NCBI GenBank assembly: GCA_030760725.1
Contig: JASWHV010000010.1
Coordinates: 34,601,760 to 34,665,759 of the forward strand
DNA: 64,000 nt
Reading direction: 5' to 3'
Source of the DNA: Neostapfia colusana
Lineage: Eukaryota; Streptophyta; Magnoliopsida; Poales; Poaceae
This document shows, in pieces, positions 55,757-64,000 of the stretch. The translations under genes and the position numbers were made by a program. Below the pieces are notes generated by a model that searched no databases, was not told the origin of the DNA, and saw only the letters and a list, made by a program, of their open reading frames with translations. Each line of letters begins with the position of its first letter. Position 1 is the stretch's first letter.

Positions 55757-56860
55757 TGTCGAAGTGTGTAGCCGACACTTCCCCCGGGCCTTCTCTGGGC
55801 AGCCCGCAGAAGTTCTTTTTTGGAGGGGCTAGTCACTCACGGAGAGCTTCAGCGTTAGGGACGATCGAGGGAGAAGCTTGACACGGGGATTTTTACGTGG
55901 TTCAGGCCGCCAGAGCGTAACACCCTACGTACACGGTGAGCAGAGTTGCTCGTTGTATTGCTTGTTGCTCAGAACCAGAGTCCTGAGCTTGAGAGTGTAA
56001 GATGTCAAATGGCTGGAGTGCGAACCGTACGGGAGAGTGGGTCACATGTCGAACCCCTTGTAACATTGCCTACCCGAGCCTTTTATAGTCAAAGGCTCGG
56101 GTGGCTTACAAGGTGGGCCCCAGGGACCCGACAGGTGACCCAGGGTGATTTCTTACCAGCTATTATATCTTGGTGCTGGCGTCGAAGTCCTCGTCCTGCC
56201 ATCCTGCCCATGACACAGGCTAAGTGTAGCGTGTAGTCGTTGGCGATGGCAGGCCCGGCAGGGCATGTCTTGTCCGGTCTTGTCGCTGCCTTCAATGGCC
56301 TGCAGCTTCAGACACTGTACGCCTGTCCTGACTGTGACTGGTCACAGCGCCTCCTGACAGGCGTGCACTGCGCCTCTTCGTCTTGGGAAGGCGCGGGTCT
56401 TGAATGCTTTGTACGGTAAAGGCATGGCGCGCCTTTACTCCCGCTGCCTACCGCGCCGGGCGGCAGCACTGCTCTGCTAGCCACGTGGCGGACCCGGAGC
56501 TCTCCTCTGAGGAGAGGGGAGCTCCGGCCCTGCTGGACACGTGGAGCCTTCGGAGCTCACCCCCGCGGAGGGGGCGAGGTCCGGTCTTCTGGGCCATGTG
56601 GCAGGCTCGGAGCTATCCTATGAGGAGAGGAGAGCTCCGGCCCTGCCGGACACGTGGCGCCTTCAGAGCTCGCCCTTGCGGAGGGGGCGAGGTCCGTCCT
56701 CCTGGGCCACGTGGCAGGCCCGGAGCTATCCTCCGAGGGCAGGGGAGCTCCGGCCCCGCTGGACACGTGGCGCCTTCAAAGGTCGCCCCTGCAGAGGGGG
56801 CGGGGTCCTTAGGCAGTTTTACCCTGTGCACGGGGGTACCCGGTATTGAGGGTACCGACA
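55757..56860 (-). repeat. D' left LTR (3' LTR in element orientation)
   Basis: TGTCGAAG to GGTACCGACA, with minus-strand TATAAAA at 56081-56087. A CACGTGG array occupies 56480-56815 (units with GGAGCTC, GAGGGGGCGAGGTCCG and GACACGTGGCGCC). The neighbouring interior is C-rich on the plus strand (GTGGCCCCCGGACTC), the complement of a polypurine tract. Confidence 0.93.
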
Positions 56861-56959
56861 GTGGCCCCCGGACTCATCTCGGGGGAGGTAACGAGCCCGA
56901 GGTGTGGCCTTCTCCTACCCGCACACTTTCTTGTCTTGAGTACTCCCTGTGCTGGCAGG

Positions 56960-57860
56960 GTCTCGATGGCTTCGGAGTTCAGCCTCTGAGGAGAGGGTGA
57001 AGCCTGGCATCGGAGCTCAGCCCTTGTGAAAGGGGGTGGTCCAGCTTCGGAGCTCGCCTCTGAGGAGAGGGTGAGTTCCGGCTTCGGAGCTTGCATCTGT
57101 GGAGAGGGCGAGGGCCGGCATCGGAGCTCAGGCCCACGGAGGGCGTGAGGTCCAGAGGTCATCAGAGCTCAGCATTTGAGAAGAGGGTGAGGTCCAGCTT
57201 CGGAACTTGCCTCTGAGGAGAGTGCGAGGGCCGGCATCGGAGCTCAAGCTAGCTGAGGGCGTGAGGTCCGGCATCGGAGCTCAGCCTCTGAGAAGAGGGG
57301 AGGTCCGGGAGGTCATCGGAGCTCAGGCCAGCGGAGGGCGTGAGGTCCGGCATCGGAGCTCAGCCTCTGAGAAGAGGGGAGGTCCGAGAGGTCATCGGAG
57401 CTCCGCCTCTAAGAAGAGTGGAAGTCCGGAAGGTCATCCGAGCACAGCCCTGCCAGAGGGGTGAGGCCAGGCTTCGGAGCTCAGCGTCTGAGAAGAGGGG
57501 AGGTCCAGGAGGTCATCGGAGTTCCGCTTCTGAACAGAGGGGAAGTCCGGAAGGTCATCGGAGCCCAGCCCTGCTAGAGGGGTGAGGCTCGGCTTTGGTG
57601 CTCAACCTCTGAGAAGAGGGGAGGTCCGGGAAGTCATCGGAGTTCCGCCTCTGAGCAGAGGGGAAGTCCGGAAGGTCATCGGAGCCCAGGCCAGCGGAGG
57701 GCGTGAGGTCCAGCATCGGGGCCCAGCCTCTTAGAAGAGTGCGAGGGCTGGCATCGGAGCTCAGGCCAGCGGAGGGCGTGAGGTCCGGCATCGGAGCTCA
57801 GCATTTGAGAAGAAGGGAGGTCCGAGAGTTCATCGGAGCTCAGGCCAGCGGAGGGTGTGA
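56960..57860. repeat. D' internal tandem array 1 (~37-50 bp units)
   Basis: About twenty alternating units of the types GGCATCGGAGCTCAGCC...GAGAAGAGGGGAGGTCC and GGAGCTCAGGCCAGCGGAGGGCGTGAGGTCC. The GGAGCTC...GAGGTCC core is the same as in the LTR arrays but without CACGTG, so this looks like LTR-derived repeat spread into the interior. Open frames across it are repeat by-products. Confidence 0.85.
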
Positions 57861-58059
57861 GGTCTGGCATCCTGGGCCACGTGGCAGGCCCGGAGCTATC
57901 CTCCGACAGGAGGGGAGCTCTGGCCCCACTGGATACGTGGCTCCTTCGGAGCTCGCCCCTGCAGAGGGGTCGATGTGCGTCTTCGGTGCTCGGCCCAGTG
58001 TAGGGCGCAAGGTCTGGCTTCGGTGTTCACCCCTGCGGAGGGGGTGGTGACCGGCTTCG

Positions 58060-58975
58060 GAGGTCACCCCTGCGATAGGGGTGTCGTCAGGCATCGGACC
58101 TCAGCCCAGTGTAGGGCGCAAGGTCCGGCTTCGGTGTTCACACCTGGGGGTGGCGACCGGCTTCGGAGATCGCCCCTGCAATAGGGGTGTCGTCCGGCAT
58201 CGGACCTTAGCCCATTGTAGGGCGCACGGTCCAGCTTCGGTGTTCACACCCTGGGGGTGGCGACCGGCTTTGGAGATTGCCCCTGCGATAGGGGTGCCGT
58301 CCGGCATCGGACCTTAGCCCAGTGTAGGGCGCACGGTCCGGCTTCGGTGTTCACCCCTAGGGGTGGCGACTGGCTTCGGAGATCGCCCCGGCAATAGGGG
58401 TGTCGTCCGGCATCGGACCTTAGCCCAGTGTAGGGCGCACGGTCCGGCTTCGGTGTTCACCCCTGGGGGTGGCAACCGGCTTCAGAGATCGCCCCTGCGA
58501 TAGGGGTGTCGTCCGGCATTGGACATTAGCCCAGGGCGCACGGTACGGCTTCGGTGTTCACCCCTGGGGGTGGCGACCAGCTTTAGAGATCGCCCCTGCG
58601 ATAGGGGTGTCATCCGGCATCGGACCTTAGCCCAGTGTAGGGCGCACGGTCTGTCTTCGGTGTTCACCACTGGGGGTGGCGACCGGCTTCGAAGATCGCC
58701 CCAGCGATAGGGGTGTCGTCCGGCATCGGACCTTAGCCCAGTGTAGGGCGCACAGTCCGGCTTTGGTGTTCACCCCTAGGGGTGGCGACCGGCTTCGGAG
58801 ATCGCCCCTGCGATAGGGGTGTCGTCCGGCATCGGACCTTAGCCCAGTGTAGGGCGCATGGTCCGGCTTTGGTGTTCACCCCTAGGGGTGGCGACCGGCT
58901 TCGGAGATCGCCCCTGCGATAGGGGTGTTGTCCGGCATCGGACCTTAGCCCAGTGTAGGGCGAATGGTCTGGCTT
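58060..58975. repeat. D' internal tandem array 2 (9 units, period 101-107 bp)
   Basis: Units start at about 58066, 58172, 58279, 58385, 58491, 58592, 58698, 58804 and 58910. Each contains three small inverted repeats: CCCCTGCGATAGGGG, GCCCAGTGTAGGGC and CACCCCTGGGGGTG. Head-to-tail direct repeats with no unique spacers. Confidence 0.93.
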
Positions 58976-58999
58976 CGGAGTTCATCCCTGCAGAAGGGA

Positions 59000-59556
59000 T
59001 GAAGTCCGGCATCAGAGCTCGCCTGTGAGGAAAGGGAGGCGAGATCCGGCTTCGGAGCTCACCCCTGCTGAGGGGGTGAGGTCCGGCGCTGCTCAGGGGC
59101 CCTCCCTTTCCTGTCCCTTAGTCTTGTTTGGCTTACTGTCCCGGACCGGAATACGGGGCTTGGGTAATCCAGTGCACTTGGTCCCGGAGGTCTGCCCCCC
59201 AGCCCTAGTCAGGGTGTAACCGCGCGGCCCCCTAGTACTTAGACCGTAGCGCTGGGGGGGGGGCAAAGTGCGCATGCTTTGGGTGCAGGGCCGGGCAAAG
59301 CAAGGCTCCTGACCACCCGGTCTGGCATAGGTCTTTTCCTGGAGGAGACCAACCGGCGTTACAGTACCCTTACAAGGGGAGGTCCAAAAGGCCCCCGGGC
59401 CTCTGGCAGGTACCCCAAGCACTACCGCCTTCGGCAGGATGGCAAATATCGACTATGCATGAGAGTAGGAAAGAGGAACCGAGTGTACAATGGATGTACA
59501 CTACCTAGAGCGCGGGGAGGTGATCATATAAATTAATGCGTAATTTAAACGAACAT
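59000..59556. other. D' interior without recognisable gene
   Basis: GC-rich sequence between array 2 and the gag remnant, with a G-run at 59253-59261. I see no motif I can name. Confidence 0.5.
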
Positions 59557-59784
59557 CTAAGTAAGCATGGTGAACTTACTGGGGTAGCGTCGGAGCGCCT
59601 GTCTTGGGCTCCCATGCATGGACCGGTGGCGCCAGGGCGTCTGCCGGTACCACGCGATCTGGAGCGGAGGATTGTCGGCAGCAGCGTCGAGGTCGTTAAC
59701 GTTGCGGATCCACTGCTGGGTGGCCCCCTGGAGGGCGTCTTCAGCAGACGGATTGTCCAGGAGCGCTTCTGCGGCGGCTAGCAC
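59557..59784 (-). pseudogene. gag: D' gag remnant
   Basis: The minus-strand frame reads AAEALLDNPSAEDALQGATQQW and NDLDAAADN. It aligns with the element D gag start (ARALLHNPPSA, then EQWCNDVDHL). Only about 75 codons survive. It lies where gag should start, about 200 bp from the primer site, and may keep a packaging signal rather than a protein function. Confidence 0.65.
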
Positions 59785-59990
59785 GCTTGCCTGAGCGGCA
59801 CTCTGCGCCGCGGTAGACCATGAGGTTGATGGAGTTCGTGTTGCCAGAGTCAGCTGCTGGCTTCCAGCTCGAGTGTGTCAAGACGTAGTCCTCGCTGGTC
59901 ACCGTTCATCGAGAACGTGAGCGAGGAGAGCTTGCCGCTGAAGGAAGCTTCGTCATCTTCGTCGGCGTAAGCTCATCGCGCAAGGGAAAA

Positions 59991-60010
59991 GCCCCCCTAC
60001 CTGGCGTGCC
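59991..60010 (-). other. D' primer-binding-like site
   Basis: The minus strand reads TGGCACGCCAGGTAGGGGGG, beginning three bases after the LTR end, as in element D. The tRNA is not assigned. Confidence 0.75.
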
Positions 60011-60013
60011 AAA

Positions 60014-61118
60014 TGTCGAAGTGTGTAGCCGACACTTCCCCCGGGCCTGCTCTGGGCAGCCCGCAGATGTTCTTTTTCGGAGGGGCTAGTCACTCACGGA
60101 GAGCTTTAGCGTTAGGCACGATTGAGGGAGAAGCTTGACATGGGGATTTTTACGTGGTTCAGGCCGCCGGAGCGTAAAACTCTACGTCCACGGTGAGCAG
60201 AGTTGCTTGTTGTATTACTTGTTGCTCAGAACCGGAGTCCTGACCTTGATAGTGTAAGATGTCGAATGGCTGGAGTGCGAACCCTACGGGAGAGTGGGTC
60301 AAATGTCGAACCCCTTGTAATGTTGACTATCCGAGCCTTTTATAGTCCAAGGCTCGGGTGGCTTACAAGGTGGGCCCCGGGGACCCGACAGGTGGACCCG
60401 GGGTGATTTCTTACCAGCTATTATGCCTTGGCGCTGGGGTCGAAGTCCTCGTCCTGCCGCCCTGCCCATGCCGCAGGCTATGTGTAGCGTGTAGTCGTTG
60501 GCGATGGCAGGGGTGGCAGGGCATGTCTTGTCCGGTCTTGTCACTGCCTTCAATGGCCTGCAGCTTCAGACACCGTACGCCTGTCCTGACTGTGACTGGT
60601 CAAAGCGCCTCCTGACAGGCGTGCGCTGCGCCTCTTCGTCTTGGGAAGGCGTGGGTCTTGAATGCTTTGTACGGTAAAGGCATGGCGTGCCTTAATTCCC
60701 GCTGCCTACCACGCCGTGCGGCAGCACTGCTCTGCTGGCCACGTGGCGGACCCGGAGCTCTCCTCTGAGGAGAGGGGAGCTCCGGCCCTGCTGTACACAT
60801 TGAGCCTTCGGAGCTCACCCCCGCGGAGGGGGCGAGGTCTGGTCTTCTGGGCCATGTGGCAGGCTCGGAGCTATCCTCTGAGGAGACGAGAGCCCCGGCC
60901 CTGCCGGACACGTGGCGTCTTCGGAGCTCGCCCTTGCGGAGGGGGCAAGGTCCGGCCTCCTAGGCCACGTGGCAGTCTCGGAGCTATTCTCCGAGGGGAG
61001 GGGAGCTCCGGCCCCACTGGACACGTGGCACCTTCAAAGCTCGCCCCTGCACAGGGGGCGGGGTCCTTAGGCAGTTTTACCCTGTGCGCGGGGGTACCCG
61101 GTATTAATGGTACCGACA
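60014..61118 (-). repeat. D' right LTR (5' LTR in element orientation)
   Basis: Partner of 55757-56860, with TATAAAA at 60338-60344 (minus) and its CACGTGG array at 60738-61073. It ends at the CTATG target copy. Confidence 0.93.
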
Positions 61119-63519
61119 CTATGCGAATTCAAACTGAAATTAGGGGAAATCAAATGCTAGCCCACATTTAAACTTCAAACCTGTGGAATTTAGGAAGATC
61201 AGCACGAGAAGATATTTTGGAGGAAAAGGTGGGGAAGGACCCACATGTCATTGAGTGGAAAGATCAAGACTTGCACATGAAGCAAAGGATTTTGCCTCTG
61301 TTCTGCTCGAAGCCACCGAAGGCTGCTCGTGTGCCACCGAGGGAAAACCCACCGCGCCACGAGCTGCTTCCTGTTCCCACGCACGGGCGCCCAGAGGCAG
61401 CTGGCCCTCATGCCCCGGCATAATCTGCCCCTCGGACCGAGCAAAGGCTCAATTGCCTTTCCCTCCTCGCGAGAACACTGAGCAGAACCAGTTCTTCACG
61501 TCTGGTCTCTGTTCGATCAGGAAACCGAAGAAACGATCGCACCCTCTCCTCCCCGAGCGGCTAAACAACAACCTGAGCTCCGTCTCCACTCCCCTAACGC
61601 CTAAACCCCCGAGCTCCGGCCTCCTTTGCCCGAAAACAGCTCCGCCACCACGACCTAACTCAAAACCGGCGATCAGCTTCACGTGGACAGACCACTACGG
61701 TGGTTTTCAAGGTCGATCAAGCACGGACACGGGAGCGCGCTATGTTGGTGCTGCTCTCAACCGAGGCTCGAGCCACACCATGAAGCATCGACAGGGAATT
61801 TCAAGATTTTCCTCGTGCGAGTTCAACCCGAGCGGCCGGTACAGTTTCTTCAAATTCCCCCTCTCTGATCCTCCGTAGGTCATCAAATCTTGCACATAGA
61901 CGCTGGACTAGCCGGCGATCATTTTCCCTTTAGCATCCATTGCATGAAACCGGCTAGGAGCGACGGATTTTGTGCTCGATCAAAGGTGTTCATGGAGGAC
62001 ACGATCGGTCACACGGTACCGACCAACTTGCAGCCATTTTGAACATCTTTGAGGCCTTGTCGAGTTTCCTAGAGGTGCACTGGTGCTGTATAGCTAGTCG
62101 GTCGAGCTTTTGGCGGGCTGAGAACCCCGGCCGATGCTGCCGAAGCTCAACCGAAGCTGCCACACGTCGCCAGCCATCTTTCGGTCATCGGCAGCCCCAG
62201 CACACCTCACCATTGTGTTCCTCGACGTCGCAAACCCCCTGGTGGTGAGCCTTAGCTCGTGCGGTGGCCGGCAGTGGCGATCCGGCGAGTGGTGATTTGC
62301 TCCGGCGAGGTGGCGGCGGCACGCGTGCGAAATCGAATCGGGAGGTTGAAGAAGGGGTGGGTCTCGGCTGTCAGCGGCTCAAAAATTTAAATCCCCGATC
62401 GGCTGTGGCTGGGATCCAGTGTGCTGGCGCGCTGAAGAGCTGTGGCCCATTTCTGATTGGCTGGCATTTATATAAGTGGGCCCGGTGGAGTTTTCAGTAG
62501 GAAAACAATTCCAGTGATGGCTCAAACTTTGGAAATCCATAGCTCCCTGTAGAAACCTCCAAATTGAGTGATTCCAATTGGGTTGGATTCATCTTCCAGA
62601 GTTCTATCCAAATGTGAACTCAGAAATGGATGAAAGTCAATATATAATTCTGGAAAATTCTTTGAAGGTTTTATGAAAAAGAATTATTGACGGAGTTTAG
62701 ATTATCCAAAAATCCCCTAATTTTTCCAAAATATTCTTTGGCACAGTATTGACCTTCTAGCAATGTTTAGCTCAATTGAAGATCGTTTGGGTAGGAGTTT
62801 GCTAAATACAAGATGCTGTGTTCATAAGGGTCCAGAAACATTTTCAGAAAATGTTTCCCACTTGAAAAATATATTCTGGGCAATCTATAGCTCCAAAAAT
62901 CATAGGCAAATTTAGGAAAGCTCTCTGAGACATACTTGAAATTGTAGTAACTTAATTGAGCATGAAAATGCACAGTACTCCAGAATTAATTCTTTTGAGT
63001 AGAAACACTTAATGAATTGTTCTGGGAGAACTACCCAAGTAAAAGGGCTGAATTTTGGAACAGATTACTTTCATGTGACCAAGAACTCACATGTAAATTA
63101 TCAGCTCAAGTTGAGCCCTGGAACTCCCTGTGCTTGTTCTCCATACTAATGTATATATGGAAATACATGAGGGACATTATAAGAATTATGTAGAACACAA
63201 GTTAACTCCACATTAGCTGCAATTTGGCAAGCTAAATCCCTTGGTAGTGTAGAACCTGCTATAAAAGTTTTAAGACCATTGGAGTTCTTGTTCTTCAGTT
63301 GCTTTCAAATCTTTTCAGCTCATCTATTATGTTCATTAGGGAAAGTGATTAGTGTATAGCTAAAACACTAAGATCAATTTAGTCATTTCTGTTTCTTTGC
63401 ACAACAGAGGCAAACCAAGCCCTTGCTGGCTCTTCCACACAACCTCTGTTCCTAAGAACTTCGTTCTATAACTTCTTTCCATTACATGCTATAAAACATG
63501 TGCATATGCATTTCAATAG

Positions 63520-63636
63520 GAAACACAACGAAGGGGATTCAAAGGAGTGATTCATTGAAGTGGATCAAGCTCCGGAGTATCAAGGGTGGATCAGCAAGGA
63601 TACTAACTACTTATATACGACTACCCTGCAAAACTG
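63520..63636 (+). other. E2 copy of LTR exon 1
   Basis: 117 bp between TTTCAATAG and a GC donor (ACTG|GCAAGCTC), again a multiple of three though 36-39 bp longer than its relatives. The frame contains EVDQAPEYQGW but is broken upstream by a TGA. Exon 2 would lie beyond the window. Confidence 0.45.
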
Positions 63637-64000
63637 GCAAGCTCCGGTTTGCATTTAACAACTGTTAAGTTTTTACTTTGTATTCACTTTCGGTTAAGAT
63701 ATGAATTGTGCATTAGGTCTAGTGTTTGATACTCCTCTTGTATAACCAAATGAACCCATGGAGTATTGGGTAGGTGTCTTTCACCGTGTAGAACTGTCAT
63801 GCTTAAGTACGGTTCGGTAGAAGTCGAATGGTGAGATGCTACTCACACGTTCAGGAAACAACAGGGGCATACGGGATTGGTTCATAAATGAATTAGCAAG
63901 TTAAAGTTGAGACCGGAAGGTTGTAGGGGCAGCAGGACATAGGGGCCTGGGTGCTATAGACCTGTCCATGTCCATCAAGGACCGATCCGTATGCGGCCCT

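Larger units (their letters stand above)
55757..61118 (-). mobile_element. D' element: complete non-autonomous Tat-type retrotransposon
   Basis: 5362 bp with perfect target duplication CTATG (55752-55756 and 61119-61123). LTRs are 55757-56860 and 60014-61118. The 3.15-kb interior has a primer-like site, a small gag remnant and two GC-rich tandem arrays, but no protease, RT or integrase. It must rely on proteins from a related Tat element such as D. The LTRs differ by about 6% in the first 430 bp compared by eye, so it is older than B or C. Confidence 0.95.
55376..64000 (+). repeat. E2 LTR (family E), interrupted by D' and by the window end
   Basis: It starts TGTAAAAGTCC (compare TGTAAAATCC in E1), is cut at 55756 by D', and resumes at 61119. 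A TATATAA box lies at 62469-62475 behind an ATTGG box. The downstream part matches E1 and B (exon at 63520, then GGCAAGCTCCGGTTTGCATT, then GACCGATCCGTATGCGGCC at the right edge). Its right end lies outside the window. No protein-coding gene is seen in 61124-64000. Confidence 0.75.

Noticed and set aside
56404..57000. 198-codon frame in the D' LTR and the similar one at 60662-61171
   Set aside because: It runs across the LTR boundary and repeat array; no recognised domain, and the two LTR copies differ without codon pattern.
58060..58975. CRISPR-like regular repeat array
   Set aside because: Units are directly adjacent ~106-bp direct repeats with no unique spacers, inside a plant retrotransposon; no cas genes.
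1..64000. Host genes, tRNA or rRNA genes
   Set aside because: I looked for exon-like coding outside the retroelements and for tRNA-like folds. Only tRNA-complementary primer sites were seen, and all sequence fits the nested elements.

Overview
This 64 kb window looks like plant repeat DNA, most likely from a grass. I found no host gene, tRNA, rRNA or microbial feature. Nearly every base can be assigned to Ty3/gypsy (Metaviridae) LTR retrotransposons nested in one another. Two lineages are present. The first is Tekay/Del-type chromoviruses: very long 3-4 kb LTRs, an initiator-tRNA-Met primer site, an extra ORF ahead of gag, and a C-terminal chromodomain; my families A, B, C and E. The second is Tat/RIRE2-like elements: 1.1-1.3 kb LTRs ending TGTCGAAG...GGTACCGACA, no chromodomain seen, and an antisense extra ORF; families D and D'. 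The grass assignment rests on the mix of element types. The species cannot be read from the window.

Left part. 1-5902 is the 3' half of an A element (A1, plus strand: pol with five in-frame stops, polypurine tract, 3' LTR). It interrupts the RNase H region of a degenerate minus-strand Tat element (D; gag-PR-RT at 5903-8423, resuming at 18349-18507). D gag was hit by a family-A solo LTR (A2, 8424-18348, TSD GGCGC). A2 holds a family-B solo LTR (B2, 8906-16261, TSD AATCC), and B2 holds a family-C solo LTR (C2, 9621-13036, TSD CTGCT/CCGCT). A Tat LTR follows at 18508-19774, with internal sequence on both sides, including an antisense ORF at 20275-21596.

Right part. A family-E LTR (E1, 21728-24744) was hit by an A LTR (A3, 24745-26595 plus 54555-55375). 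A3 was hit by a complete B element (26596-54554, TSD CCTAT). B was hit in its reverse transcriptase by a complete C element (35264-47761, TSD CCATG, minus strand), the youngest layer. The rest of A3 was hit by a second E LTR (E2, 55376-64000+), which contains a complete non-autonomous Tat element (D', 55757-61118, TSD CTATG) full of GC-rich tandem repeats.

Most notable observation. Inside the LTRs of all four Tekay-type families, downstream of the TATA box, I see a split reading frame. It consists of a short internal exon whose length is a multiple of three in all eleven copies (69, 75, 78, 81, 84 or 117 bp), bounded by AG on the left and a GC-type splice donor (AG|GCAAGT/C) on the right. A second acidic exon joins it in the same phase and ends in a conserved stop. 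A3 lacks, to the base, the first intron that A1 and A2 carry, as expected if its ancestor was copied from spliced RNA. In both B and C the pre-gag ORF and gag also start directly after AG splice acceptors. Together this suggests that these retrotransposons use several splicing events. No clear AUG for the LTR-encoded frame is visible in families A and C, so translation is unproven.
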